DNA from: Myrica gale
Taxonomy: Eukaryota > Streptophyta > Magnoliopsida > Fagales > Myricaceae
Direction: 5' to 3'
Assembly (NCBI GenBank): GCA_963930655.1
Contig: OZ005610.1
Span: forward strand, 10,421,001-10,485,000
Length of the DNA: 64,000 bases
The position numbers and the translations under genes were made by a program. Positions 12,386-24,976 of this stretch are shown here, in pieces (within the stretch, counting starts at the first letter, position 1; each line of letters starts with the position of its first letter). Under the pieces are notes generated by a model. It was not told the origin of the DNA and did no database searches. It saw nothing but the letters and a program-made list of their open reading frames with translations.

Positions 12386-14200
12386 TTGGTTTCTGTTTCG
12401 AGGCTGACTTTGGCTGGATATGAGTTTCATTTTGAAAACTTTGCTTTCAGTTTATTTGAAAATAAAAATTTCATTGATGGTGGAACACTAATTGATGATT
12501 TATTAAAATTCGATTTGGACTCAAATTTTGAAAAAGATTATTTATCCTTGCATATAGAAGTTGGTTCGAAAATGCGTTTGATAAATGAGAACTTCTCTCT
12601 GTTATGGCACAGGAGATTGTGACATATCTCTATAGAGATAATTAAGAGGTTCGTGAATGATGGGGTTCTAAAAATCATCGATTTCACTGATTTTGATACT
12701 TGTGTGGACTGCATAAAGGGAAAGTAGACTAACAATGCCAATAAAAGTGTCAAAAGGAGCTCTCAGATTTTAGGGATCATACACATAGATATTGTGGGTC
12801 ATTTAGTACCCCTTGCTTGAATGGTTAGAGATTTTTATCTCATTCATCGATGACCATACAAGAAATGTGTATTTCAATCTTTTGAATAATAAGGTTGAGA
12901 CATTAGATGCTTTCGAGACCTATAAGGTGGAGATAGACAAACAGAAGGAAAAACATATCAAGATCGTAATATCTAATAAAGGTGGGGAGTACTACGGTAG
13001 GTACGCGGAATAAGGACAAATGAAGGATCCATTTGCGAGATTCATTGAGGAAGAAATAAGGCATTATTACCCAATATGCAACACCTAGTACACCTCAACA
13101 AAATGATGTAGCTAAAATGAGGAATTGCACTCTTTATGGACATGGAGAGAAGCATGATTAGTAATTCTAATTTTCCCTATCTTTATGGAGTGAAGCTTTA
13201 AGAACTGCAATGTATATACTTAAAATGGTTCCATCCAAGGCTGTTGAAAAGACACCTTTTGAATTATAGAATAGGTGGAAACCTAGTTTGAGTCATATAC
13301 ATATATGTGGTTGTATTACAGAAGTGATGTTTATTATACTCACATAAAGAAATTAGACTCAATGACAAATAACGGATTTTTTATTGGCTATGCAGTAAAC
13401 ACAAAAGGATTCAGAATTTACTGTTCTTCAACAAGTGCGCCAAAAGTGGGAGGTGGTATTCTCATACTCCTAAAGTTATAGAGTCTAGAAATGCTAGATT
13501 TTGTGAGGATACTGAAACTAGTGGGAGTACTTACCCTCGACGAATTGAATTTGAGGAAGCACGAGAACGACTTAAACGCTTTCAATTGAGAGACGTTTGA
13601 TTGTGGTTGGGGAAAGTCAAAATGATATCCCAAAACATCAATCAACTTAGGAATAGTCAGTTCATGAAAAACAAGTTCAAGTTGAACCTACTTCGACACT
13701 GCCAAATACAGTGGAGGAAAGGTTAAGGAGATCCTCAAGAATCAAAACACCAACAATTTCTAATGACTATATGGTTTACCTCCAAGAGTCTAATTTTGAT
13801 GTTGGGCTTAAAAATGATCCAAGTATTGTTGATGTAGTATAAGTTTATTTCTCTCTTATTGTTCTAATTCGACATACAGTTTCTCTTGATGAGAAATAAG
13901 GTTTATTTGTGCACATAGATTATTTATTTATCCATAGAGAAATTTATTTTGGATCCAAATGACTATTAAAAGTTCATTCATAAAGTTTTAGCTTAAAAAT
14001 AATCATGCTGAGTGTATTATGATACATGGAAGGAAAGGATTCGATCATAAGAATCTTATTGTCATGATTCGTGTATAGTATTCTTTATTTGAGTGGGAGT
14101 ATTTTAAAACTAGAAGGAATGAACAAAGTAATGGACATACAAAAGTGTCAATTACCCAATCAGGTAATTTACGTGTTATGTGGACCAAGTGAGAGAATGT
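12386..14200 (+). mobile_element. Decayed Copia retrotransposon polyprotein (GAG-pre-integrase, integrase, linker)
   Basis: Frame-shifted pieces line up in the order of a Copia Pol protein. 12400-12620 ends in LLWHRRL, the GAG-pre-integrase motif. Around 12690-12740 comes a C-x2-C zinc-finger-like piece (TCVDCIKGK). 12800-13200 carries the integrase core (FISFIDDHTRN, then KGGEYYGRY and NDVAKM). 13200-13420 has SKAVEKTPFEL-like and FFIGYAVN motifs, followed by the variable linker to about 13840. The reverse transcriptase is absent. Near 14180-14196 a purine-rich tract (GACCAAGTGAGAGAA) followed by TGT looks like the polypurine tract and the start of the 3' LTR. Many stops and shifts show it is dead. 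No 5' LTR was found. Confidence 0.85.
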
Positions 14201-14280
14201 AAAAATATTTTGAATATTTTCCTTAAGATAGCCCCACATTGTTAAAATTAAAATAAAAGAGAGAAAAATAATTTAGACTA

Positions 14281-14300
14281 AGAGAGAGAGAGAGAGAGAG
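14281..14300. repeat. (AG)10 microsatellite
   Basis: A perfect AG dinucleotide run of 20 bases, just downstream of the Copia relic. Confidence 0.9.
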
Positions 14301-14929
14301 ATAAGTAAGACACCAGATTTAAGTGGTTCGGTTTATAGACCTACATCCACTGCGAAAATGCCCAACTAGGTAAATTTGTGTCTTCACTGATGTAAGGATA
14401 AGATTACAGTGATGTTTTATTTATAAGCCTTTGATTACAATAGGGACTCTAATAACTCTAATACCCCCTGCAAACTCAAGGTGGACACACGTTGAGTTTG
14501 AACTTACAAAAATAAATTCCTCGTAAGGAAAAAAATGGCGACGGAGGATGGTCAGAGAAGAACGGACAGTAGCCGGAATCTAGCCAGAGAGGGGCGGACA
14601 ATCGCCTGAATATGGCTGGAATCTGACCTGAAGATGGCTGGAGAGGGTCGTTGGAATAGGGAATTTGTAAAGCTTTGAATTTCAATTCTGGATGTATTGA
14701 ATTCTATTCCTATCATTTATTAGTTTTGAATATTTAAATTTTAAATAGAATATTATTTCTTATTGGGAGGAATAAATGTAGTAGAATTATAATCAAGGGT
14801 CTCTAGCCTAGTATATAAAATAAAGGCATATGTATTTCATCGTTATAACTAATAAAGTTAAGGAATAGTATAGAAGAGCACTATCACTCTCACACATCTT
14901 TTCTTTTGCAGTATAAAGGCAAAACTTGA

Positions 14930-15628
14930 GCAATTATGATTGGAGGTACGTCGATCTAAATTTCATAATTTTCCAACACCGACAGCAATTGGAGATACGG
15001 CCTAAACGAGGACATATGAAATAAAAACTAGATAGCCTTTCATAGCGAGGGGCTATCCATGCAAGGTTATTTGAGTCACGGAGCAACAGAAAACCGGATC
15101 TAAGAGGGTCAATGACCGAAATTTGTACCCTTGTGCGAAGAAAATGCTTGCTAAGAAAAGTCAGATCAGACCAGGATTCAGTTTCAACGAGTGTCCCAAT
15201 AGCTTGACCAACCGTTATAGCATTCTCGCACTTGAGTCCAAAAAGATGCAGAGTTGATACCAATATCATTTACAGTTGCCTTTGGGAACCAAGGCTTTAA
15301 TTTTAGTATATTACCTTTGATATTCCAGGGTCCCTTTGCTAATCTTCTTTGTTGATCATCGTGGGAGAGAAACTGAATAAGATAAGTATTATTGCCCATA
15401 TTGTTGATGTGTAGACGAGAGAGAAACCTCCATGCAGATTTGATGGCTTACTGAATATTGGCGTCACTGATTGGTTTAAGAGTGATCAGCTTACCAATGA
15501 GCATTCGGCTGGAGTAGAGGGCTGCTTGAAAGGGAGTAGAGTCAGATGAGGCGATTGGGTAAATCATCCTCTCCCAGTGCTTGGGTTTGAATGATGAGGG
15601 ATTTAAGATCTCGATCAAAAGATGTCAT
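14930..15628 (-). pseudogene. DUF4283 / zinc-knuckle retroelement protein fragment
   Basis: An ATG at 15628 starts MTSFDRDLKSLIIQTQALGE, a typical start for plant retroelement-derived DUF4283 proteins. Further on (15184-15399) is the DUF4283 core, with FLSHDDQQRRLAKGPWNIKG and LKPWFPKATV followed by an FWTQVRE piece. After a frameshift the next domain appears in 14934-15200 (ISVIDPLRSGFLLLRDSN, then IAPRYERLSSFYF, the run-up to a CCHC knuckle). At least two frame breaks and an early stop (..NRLI-stop) show it is non-functional. Such proteins are the ORF1 of plant LINEs or derivatives of them. The reverse transcriptase is not present. Confidence 0.75.
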
Positions 15629-16690
15629 GGTTGGGAAGAAAGAGAAATAAAGCAGTTAAGATCGAGAAGATGGATGGGGAAGGAAGGGGAGAAGAGAGAG
15701 GAGGTAGGGGGCTCTTAGGAGCTGCGGATATGGCTAGTAATTGATTTTAAAGCATCCAGAATGATAAACGTACCTTGACTTGTAAGCGGGCATTTTAATT
15801 TTTTTTGTGTAATCAACAATTCAATTCAATTTGATATATATGATTTATACAAGTTTTACGCATTTGTTTAGATTATATATAATATCCTCTCTTTTTTCAT
15901 TTCTATTGAATTTTTATTTGGCACAACTACTATTATGGAAGACTCCATATGGTGGCTAATATCTATTTTGGATGACTTTAATATTACTATTATCAACCAC
16001 TTAAAGAGTGTTGAAAAGTGGCTATTATCAACCAAAATTTAGAATTTTTTGCGACAATGATGATGGTCTCTATTTGTGACTTTTAACGACGAGTTCATTT
16101 GTGATCGATAGACTTGTATTTCCGTCCACTGCCGACCCGTCGCAAATGAATTTTTTTGCACTTTTAGCGACCATATGCAATGGTTGCTACACTCCATATT
16201 TATCGTAACTAAAGCAGGTGAATTGGGCAGTGCAGTGTTGCAAAATCCAACCAAGTCTCCTGCGCAAGTAGATCAGCATTATTGTCGAAGGACCCATCAT
16301 TCCGACGGTCAGTACATAAAGTCTGTGTTTGGCTACAGGACCAAGAGGTTATGAAGCCAGTCTCACCATGCATGCTCGGAAACCCATCCATACTTCCTCA
16401 CAGTTCCACTGCAGTCGTCGCCCTAGTTTTCCAATACCGGATCACTGACGATAAGGTTGAGAAATAAACATGGAAGGGGGAGCCCATGCCAATTCAAATT
16501 ATACAATACAACGCAACGAACAAAGGGACAGAGCAAGAATAAAAAAAAAGAATAAGAAAGAGAAAAGGCAAGATGAAAGCAGACAAGAGTAACTCCTCTC
16601 ATGGCATTCGATCATTTGGATACACAAAGGACACAGGTTCATCTGGATTAGTCCCTTGCCACACCACCGTGATCCAGATACCACAAAAAG
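15629..16690. other. Spacer before the cyclophilin gene 3' end
   Basis: Non-coding. The part nearest 16690 should be the 3' UTR of the minus-strand cyclophilin gene. Around 16.03-16.19 kb, phrases such as 'GCGAC' and 'CGTCGCAAATGAA' recur on opposite strands and hint at an old inverted-repeat element, too decayed to call. Confidence 0.35.
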
Positions 16691-19600
16691 CTAACTTGTC
16701 CCTGAATCAGGACTGCCATCTCCATAGGAAACCAACCCTCTTTGTCCAGATGGGGAGTTTGATGTTGGTCTAGAGCTGCTGGGAGATGCGGAACCCATCC
16801 TGTCTCGATGATCTGGTGGTGCAGCATCAGGAGATCTGGACTGGGTGGATTTCAACCTTCCTCTGACCGGAGAGCTTTGTTCATCACTTCGGGGACCGAG
16901 ACGAGATTTTAGTCTCTCACTTATAGAAGGTTGCTTCTCTGTTGGACTCTGGCTCCGGCTATGATCCCTGTGACGACCACGATGACCACCTGGACTGCGA
17001 GAACCGCTCCTACTTCGAGCTCTCATGCTACTGTATCTGTAGAATGAAGGAAAGATAGGTTAAAAGAAGCACTCACTAAATCTGCCAGAAATAAAATATC
17101 ACATTCATCAAAGAAGAAATCAGTTCAATAAAAGGGGCTTTTAACTGAGACAAATTATAAATATGCTTGATTGCTATCATTGAATGGAAAGGCGGGCATG
17201 AGCTGCATACATGGACACTTCTTAGGCCAGGACACTTAAATATAGTGCTAGTTAAAGTCCAGCAGTTCAGCTGCTGGGCACAGAACAGCCATGGAATTAG
17301 AGAGAAAATGAACGTCCAGCAATGGACAATGAAAATGGTTTCCCCTATTTTCTATGGCATTTATCAGACCATCAATTTTGTGCACCAAACACTCCTAATC
17401 TGTCGTTTGTTAACCACAAAAGGACAATTTTTATTTGCTTTTTTCTGCTTTTGCTATGTTCTGGGTTGGTAGGTAACATAGAGAACATCAATCAGACCGC
17501 TAAGTTGCTAGCAGATTCTGAAATTGAAGAGTATAATATCACTGCCAGGCCAAAAGGGGGTACCCAGTACCATACAGAAGGACACTCCAAGAAAATACAC
17601 TTGGCTTACTTGTCCTCTCTTCAAGATCAAGGTTGCTACAGAGAACAATAAAATATGTGCAGAAACACTTTGAAAACGTAAAATTAGCAATTATACATGA
17701 GAGAGAGAGGGAGAGCGAGAGAACCTTGGAGGGCTTCTGCCTCCACGTGGGCTTCGGTAACGACCTTGTGATGAGCGCTCATGATACCCTCTGTAGCTTG
17801 GATACCTTCACACACACACAAAAAGGAATAACAGATATTGGGTGCTCATTCTAGTTTACAAACATGACATTGAGATTACCTTTCACGGTTCCTTTCATGA
17901 AAGTTTCTCCCACCATAATTGTAGGAATTGCGAGGAGAACGCTCTGGGGAAGGAGTGCGGTACCGGCGTGCAAATGAGTACTGGTCAGTGAAGCCACGCC
18001 CTTTTCTGATGCGCTTTGGGGAACCATTAGGAGAAGGGCTTCTTGACGTTACTCGCCCATGGCTGGAGGTAGAAGGGTCTGGGCCTTTGCCTGAAGGACT
18101 ACCCAATGCACTCTTTGAAGCCCTTCCCAAATTTTGCTGGCCAGACTTCCTAACAGGACTTCCACTAGGACTTCTTTTGGGACTTCTGCTCGGACGTATC
18201 CTTGGGCTGATTCTTGATCTTCTTTTTGCAGTCAGACTTCTGCTAATTAAATATCCAAAAGCAGCTTTTGAGCATATTTTCAGAAGTACAATGAACACAG
18301 TATCCATGTGACAAGTTAGCAAAGAAGTTACGCATCAAAGAAAAAGATACAGATGGAGCCTGTCATGAGCAAACACCTGGATTTACTGGAGTTATCTGCA
18401 TAGGAATGCTGGTTAGCATGTTTATCAGATGTAGCTTCTTTTCCATGGCCATTGTTTAAAAGTTTATCATTCTTTGGAGACAATTCACCTTCTTCATGAG
18501 ATGAGTTGTCTTCTGTGGCCTTCATCTTGTGAGCCTTCGGTTGCTCCACAAGAATTTCTTTTACTCGTGTTTCTGAAATTCACAAGTGTCAATGAAATTC
18601 ACACTTTTTCTGCTTTATGGAAGTAGTAAAACATGCATACTATGAGCAAGTAATGACAGGTGAAACTGGAACAAGTGGCACACCAAGATTCAATGGTGAT
18701 TTGTTTTTGACATGTTTCGAGTTATTGGTTCTCTGAGCAGAAACATGATTATCAGTTTGTTCATCATCAGAACAGCTTCTGCTTCTGTTACCAGTAGTAC
18801 TATCACTTTCTGTGTCACTTGAACTCTCAGCAATCCTGACAATGAGGCCATATCAATACATCGACAAATCAATCAGGACATCATAATGGATAAAAAAAAA
18901 AGTAGGCAGAAATCAGTTAACCGTGGGCCTCACTGTTTAGACTTTTGCCTTGATCGTTTGTCACGGCGGCCTCTCTTCTTCTCTCTTTGCCCATCCTTTC
19001 TTTTCCTCCAATGCTGGCGCTTATCTCTTTTTACGGACCTCTTCTTCCTATGCCTTCTATCAGTAGAGTAACTTGAGTCAGATGGTGACGAATCAGAATC
19101 AGAGGCTGATTCAGTATCTGAAGAAAAAGAATCAGATTCTGAATCAGAGCTGTAAGAATCAGATGAAGAGTATCTCCTTTTTCGTTTCTTTCTTCTGTCC
19201 TTCAGGGATTTCTTCCGTCTTCCTCTCACTTGCTCATCAGAAGATTCAGAGCTATCCTCAGAAGAAGGAGGGGACTTCACTGATTTCTTCTTTTTCCCTG
19301 AAGGAAAAACCACATTATACAGCATATAACATATGAGCAAAAACCCAATATGCATCCTGGAATTACATCTATACGGTACCATGAAAAACATAGAATTACC
19401 TCTCTCTTTCCCAACTGCATCCATCTTATTTTCAGACGCTTTGCCACAATCTATAATTTTCACAGGTCGATCAGGTTTCCCTCCAGCTGTTCCCAACTGC
19501 TCAATTTTCTTGACAATATCTGCTCCCTTCACAACTTTTCCAAACACAACATGTTTCCTACCAAATTTCACGTGTATTCTTATTGGGAAATAAAAATGTC

Positions 19601-21796
19601 ACATTATACAATGCAAGATGAAGCATTAACTTATTGTAGTATGCAGTTTTGCACAACTAAGAGCAGGAATGACAGGTGAAGTATGGTTAGGTTCAAATGA
19701 CTGGAAAAACCAAAAACTAACACAAGTATAGAAATGGTATATATTAAATACCCATCAAGATGGGGTTGGCGCTTGAAAGTTATAAAGAACTGGGACCCAT
19801 TTGTGTCCGGACCAGAATTTGCCATGCATAGAAGACCAGGTCCATCATGCTTCAGCCTAAAATTCTCATCTGCGGACAAAATGGTAATTGGTATCATTAA
19901 TCATGAACTAACTCATCAGGCATACATAAATGCGGTCAAAGCGGGAAAAATTACCGGCAAACTTTCCTCCATATATACTTTCTCCACCAGTGCCTGCAAA
20001 CCAATTAAAAATCGTTCCTTAGAAATCTGGGGCATAGCTAGAAGTTATACCAAAAATCTGCACTAAGAAAAGCATACCATCTCCCCTTGAAAAATCACCA
20101 CCCTGTAAGGACAAAAGAAGAAATTAAACAATTTGCTTACAATCAGATATATGATTGAGAACACATTCGGGTAATATCAGACGTGCTTAAGAAAAAAGAT
20201 AATCTACTAGTTGGCCTGCAATGAAAGAAATTGGAACAATTGCTAAATTCATCCTCCTTTTTTTCAATATACTTGGTAACAATCATTTGTACATAACTCT
20301 AATTTATGTTTAATCGTGGTCTCACAGATAACTGATTCACACAAGAGAGTTGTGCAGTTGTATTGGCAGAAGCTAACCACATGGTACTGCTTTCACAAAC
20401 AACTATGTGTTGTTGGACATTGACAAGGTGTGGTGGGACTCAGCTAGCTGAGCAGGTAAAGTCTCTTGTCATCATACAAGAGACCTAGGGTCAACTCACA
20501 ACTAAACAAAGGACAATCCTTTGAAGGATGGGAAATCGCTACATCCAGTTCTATAAACCCTATGCCCAAGGAGCCTTCAATTGGATCCAAAACACAAGTT
20601 CAACTCTTTCTCTGGTTTGTAACACTAATATTTGGGACAGTCATTTCAAGTAACAATGGTGTTTGTGTTAAAATTTTGGGGTATGGGAGTTGGTGAAAAA
20701 GTGAAGAGAGAGAAGATTTGAACGAATATTAAAGTGAAAAAGAATGATTTGACGGAGAGAGAGAGATTATTTTCTAGTTTTTTTTAATTCGGCCCAAAAT
20801 TTTGGAGTGGCACTCAAACACCATATTGTGAGTCATGTAAGTTTTGACACTAGTGTTGGATAAGGGTGGAGACAGTCTTTTAGGCAACAAGATACAAGCA
20901 AACCTTTTTAGATGGCAAAGTCTCTTACATAACAAAGACTATCTGACCATCCAGACAATTATGGTGAAGGGACAGCTGTGCTATCCAAAGTCCTGACACA
21001 TATGCTGCCCATGGAAAGAGAACAGATGCTCATCATCACGTGCAAAATAGAGCACTATGGCAGTATTGAGACCATGAAGAATCAAAGCACATGAAAAACT
21101 GAAAATTAATAATCAGTTGGACTGTTTCCATGAGATTGCAACTACAAAGCAGCATATTGAATGAAGACAACCAAATGTTACATAAAAAGCAGCATTGCAA
21201 ATAATCTGTGGTGATGAAAGTGATTCACAGAGAAAATATATTACGTACCTGGGCCATGAATCCTTTAATTATTCGATGAAAGTATGATCCCTTGTAGTGC
21301 AAAGGTTTCCCGGTGGACTTTCCAATGCCCTTCTCTCCTACATTATAACAGCATATTACCAACAGTTAAAACATTATAAATATGTTTTCCATAACCCAAT
21401 GTTGTCACCGAGAACTTAATCCAAACCAATTATTTGTGACAAGATGCCAGCATGCACCTTAATGAGAAGTAAGTACAACACAGACTTAATTAATAGACTG
21501 TCTGCCTCCATACATGGCTGTGGAATGAGTACTTAAATCATAAACAGAATTGAGAAATAGAGTGCTACCTGTACAGAGAGCCCGAAAGTTTTCTGCTGTC
21601 TTAGGAACAACATCAGCAAAAAGCTGCACAATTGACAATAAACATTTTTAGCTCCATCTGAAGTGACATGCAATTTTCAAGTCGATCACAAATGAGAGAA
21701 GTCGGTGGTATTTATTACCTCGATCACAATTCTTTCAGCCGGGTCCCCATCAGCTGAGATGTCTAAGAATACCAAAGGGTTTTTTTTCTCACTCAT
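16691..21796 (-). CDS. SR-rich multidomain cyclophilin, CYP63/CYP95 type
   Basis: A peptidyl-prolyl cis-trans isomerase fused to an arginine/serine domain; relatives act in nuclear speckles with SR splicing factors. Thirteen exons join in frame to 687 residues: 21719-21796, 21569-21623, 21249-21337, 20078-20102, 19955-19993, 19752-19869, 19400-19557, 18934-19297, 18684-18835, 18377-18572, 17880-18242, 17725-17805 and 16691-17036. Residues 7-175 are the cyclophilin fold, with [15 protein letters not shown] (catalytic Arg), NGSQFFITF, and LDGKHVVFG, where the Trp that contacts cyclosporin in classic cyclophilins is His. A Lys/Arg/Ser-Asp-rich region follows ([25 protein letters not shown]), then an acidic linker, then RS/SP repeats ([31 protein letters not shown]). 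The start is the first ATG ([14 protein letters not shown]). No frame defect is seen. CYP63 and CYP95 of Arabidopsis bracket this length, so orthology between them is open. Confidence 0.93.
20422..20530 (+). mobile_element. Possible tRNA-derived SINE remnant in a cyclophilin intron
   Basis: The segment contains GGGACTCAGCTAGCTGAGCA followed some 40 bases later by AGGGTCAACTCAC, a spacing and wording close to the A and B boxes of a tRNA-type pol III promoter. No clear poly-A tail or target duplication was found, so this is a weak call. Confidence 0.3.
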
Positions 21797-22787
21797 GTCT
21801 CTTCACTTCAAGGATGTCTGGTGTTACAGCGAAAAAGAAAACCATTGTCAGTGTAATATACAAAATGATATGCTACCTAAACAAAACCATCCATTTGTCT
21901 TTGGGAATTGCAGCTGTCCTTTAATTTAAGATATTCACACAAGATAGTCACAGAGCAATCGCCATCAAATATAAGTGCATTATTTTCAAAAATCAATGGA
22001 TTATGTTGACCTGTGGGATGAAAAGAACGGTAAGGATAAGTCACCTATTGCAACCCGGTTACCTGGTGTAAAGAGTGCTGAATATTAAGTTCAAGTCTAT
22101 ATTTCACACATTCAAATAATCTTTCAACTCAGATTGATTTGAGTAATTCAGTTTGGAATGCTTGTCTAGATAGGCTAAATTTTAGACATTCCAAGCATGA
22201 GTTACAACCAACACCTAGGTTTTTCTCCAACTAAAATGAGACTGGCCATTGCAGCGTGCATTTCAAAAGTCCTCCAAAGATACAATTCACATACAAACCC
22301 ACCAAAAAAAACATATATTTGTTTCAAAGACAAGAAATGAGAAAAAAAAACAAAATTAATTATCTGAGCATATGAAAGCAAACAAAGGTTCGGATTTTCC
22401 TCAGAATGAAAAATTTCACAAAGACTATTCCACATAGATATCTGTCTAGTACCGTGCAAATAAATCAAATACTAAGAACGGCTCGATTTTAGAAATGCTG
22501 CAAAAGATTGGTAATTATGGAACCATTAATAGCAAAGAAACTGCAGCCACTAAAGGCTTTTTTCAAGCTAAAGAGACCTCATTATCAAAACCTTCAACAA
22601 AATCAACCCTAACAACGTCAAACTTTTGTATTCGATGAGGGCATTTGCAAGACATCCCACAAAACCGTAATCCTCCACTGACGCCATATTAACTCAAGAA
22701 TGTTCATCTGCATTCAAAAAAAAGTCATCCTATTCCAAACTTCTTTACATATACGTTAACTAAGAAGTGCACAGCGGCAGAACCCAC

Positions 22788-22804
22788 AAAACCCTAAACC
22801 CTAA
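22788..22804. promoter_or_regulatory. Double telo-box upstream of the cyclophilin start codon
   Basis: AAAACCCTAAACCCTAA contains two overlapping telo-box motifs (AAACCCTAA). It lies about 1 kb upstream of the cyclophilin ATG, in the probable 5' UTR or promoter. In plants such boxes are common near transcription starts of genes expressed in dividing cells and of translation or RNA-processing genes. The role here is inferred. Confidence 0.5.
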
Positions 22805-23090
22805 TTCCCCAACAAAACTTCACGTCAGCTGGAGAAACTTAAATTTCAAAATATTTGGCCGAAATGGCTCAAAATCAAGCCAGAAAATCAAATGCAAATA
22901 CACGAAAAACTACCAAATCGCAGACTTAAAACGAAGTCTAAAAAGAAGAACTAGGAGAAGATAGCTAAACAAGTCGCGGACAACCTTGATAGCTTGTGAA
23001 CTGGACTGAGTGAACTCGCTTAGATCTCGAAATAAAAAACGGCGGGCAAGATGATTAGCGTCATATAGAGTGAAGGCCTAGTGCCATAGG

Positions 23091-23303
23091 CTATATGTTT
23101 GTTTTAAATCTCAAAATAGTTTTTGTTTTTTGCTTTTTTTGGAAGTAGCGTAGATTTTCTCGGGATGGGTGAAAAGTGTGTTAAAAATTGTTGGAATTTG
23201 TAAAAAGATATTGAAATTGATGAAAAAATTATTGGAATTGGTGAAAAAGTGAGTGAAAAATTTTTAAAAATTTTCTGAAATACGAAACAAACATAACCAT
23301 AGC
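23091..23303 (+). mobile_element. MITE-like AT-rich element, copy 1
   Basis: It runs from 'ctatatgtttgttttaaatc' to 'acgaaacaaacataacc', so its ends are short inverted repeats of the form TATGTTTG...CAAACATA. The interior is rich in 'ggtgaaaaa', 'attgaaattgatgaaaaaatt' and similar phrases. A second copy lies 0.4 kb downstream in reverse orientation. No coding potential. Confidence 0.6.
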
Positions 23304-23722
23304 TTCCTCAGAGATAGATTTTACCTAATAAATTTCCGTTTTTTTTCTTTTTTTTACAATTTATATTTTCTCGGTAATATAAATGTATGTGGACAAATAC
23401 AGGGCGTTCGAGGAAAAATCTACTGCGCACGAGAGAACTGCGCTATGAATTTTTTTTTTTGAGACTGCACTGTGAAGGTTGGATGTGTTCGCTTTATCAA
23501 AATGTTTCTTTCAAGGCGTTATTCGTTTTTTTATATATATTTTAAGAATTTTTAAATCTTAAAAATACACAATTTGAACATATTTTTTAAGATCATCTAA
23601 AAATAACTGCAGTAGGGATATTAATAAAGTTAACTTTATCTAAAAAATTCTAAAATACACATTTTTAAAATTTTAAAACACATTTTTAAAAAGTGTGTTA
23701 AAAATTTTGAAAACCTATGTTT

Positions 23723-23965
23723 GTTTCAGTTTTCAAAACGTTTTTAAAAACTTCTCAATTACTTTTTTTCATCAATTTCAATACTTTTTTACCGATCCCA
23801 ATAATTTTTTCATCAATTTCAATACATTTTCACCAATCTCAATAACTTTTTACAAATTCAAACAATTTTTAACACATTTTTCACCAATCTTAAGAGAATC
23901 TACATTAGTATAAAAAAAACACAAACACAAAAACTGTTTTGAATTATAAACCAAACATAGCCTGT
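23723..23965 (-). mobile_element. MITE-like AT-rich element, copy 2 (inverted relative to copy 1)
   Basis: Read on the minus strand, this stretch follows copy 1 closely ('gctatgtttggtttata', 'ggtgaaaaatgtgttaaaaattgtt', ending 'gaaacaaacatagg'). The two copies therefore form a large inverted repeat with about 420 bases between them. Confidence 0.6.
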
Positions 23966-24292
23966 TCAAAAAATACTCTAACAGAACATATCCTAAATCT
24001 TGTAACTCTTCTACCATTCAAATAAATTTAAAACATAAGAAATACGTTCCAATTTTTCAAACAGTAAATTTCATTGTATGTCTTTAAGCAAAAACTACAA
24101 CCCCCAAAATCGCTTGCTCAAATAAACTAAAATACACATCACTTTAAACAACTCGGGAAAAAAAAAAAAGCCTCAAGGGGTTAGTAGGGTGATCAAAGTC
24201 TAAGATTTGGGGGTTTGCTCTTTTTTTGAGATTTCAAGTTCTAAACTCTGAAGTATTATCAATATTGTAGGACAAAAAAATCTAAATTATAT

Positions 24293-24818
24293 GGGCTAAA
24301 CTCATAGTTAGCCCCCTATGTTTGGGCAAAAATCATAGTTAGCCCGATATTTTTGAATCCAACAATTTGATACCCATAACTTTCAAAACCTATCAATCTT
24401 CGCCCCCCGTCTAAATTAGACGTCAAATCAGACGGAAAAGCTTGAAAAATGACCAAAATGCCCCTCCAAAATAAAATTACTAAAAAAATAAAAAAAAATT
24501 CATTAAAAATAAAAAATGATATTTTTTCAAAAATTAATATTTTTTAAATAAAACTATATTGAAACTCTATTTCAATAATATATTTATTTTAATTTATTTC
24601 TTAAATTTAAATTTAAATTTTATTTTATTTTAAATTTTAGCTTTGGAGGGGAATTTCGGTCATTTTGCATGAATTTCCGTCGGACTTAACACCTGATTTA
24701 GACAGGAGGCTAAGTTTGATAGGTTGTGAAAGTTATGGGTCTCAAATTGTTGGATTGAAAAATACGGAACTAACTTGATTTTTGCCCAAACATAAGGAGC
24801 TAACTATGAGTTTACCCC
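24293..24818. mobile_element. Mutator-like foldback MITE with perfect 9-bp target duplication
   Basis: The left end GGGCTAAACTCATAGTTAGC is matched by the inverted right end (GGGGTAAACTCATAGTTAGC on the minus strand), and the similarity continues for well over 100 bases inward ('tatgtttgggcaaaaatca', 'caatttgatacccataactttc', 'gtctaaat..agac'). The flanking 9-mers are identical: AAATTATAT at 24284-24292 and 24819-24827. Long inverted repeats with 9-bp duplications are the signature of Mutator-like elements. No transposase. Confidence 0.88.
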
Positions 24819-24976
24819 AAATTATATTTAAAATTCTTATCCTTACAATCATATCTCTTAAAAAGAAAATTGTAATTAAAAATGTTTTACTATCAATTCA
24901 TCTGTACACACCCAGTCTTTTGGCAAAAGAAAAAACTTCAATTTTTAATACGATAAGTTATTCATATTAAGTTTAA

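Noticed and set aside
12813-13013. A possible independent small gene (66 codons)
   Set aside because: It is the integrase core of the decayed Copia element, continuous with neighbouring fragments in other frames.
16020-16250. Inverted-repeat element built on GCGAC/CGTCGC words
   Set aside because: Only short scattered matches; neither clear ends nor a target duplication could be shown.
17928-18311. Open frame of 127 codons on the + strand
   Set aside because: It is the antisense shadow of the RS/SP-repeat exon of the cyclophilin gene; the repetitive leucine-rich translation is an artefact of the SR codons.
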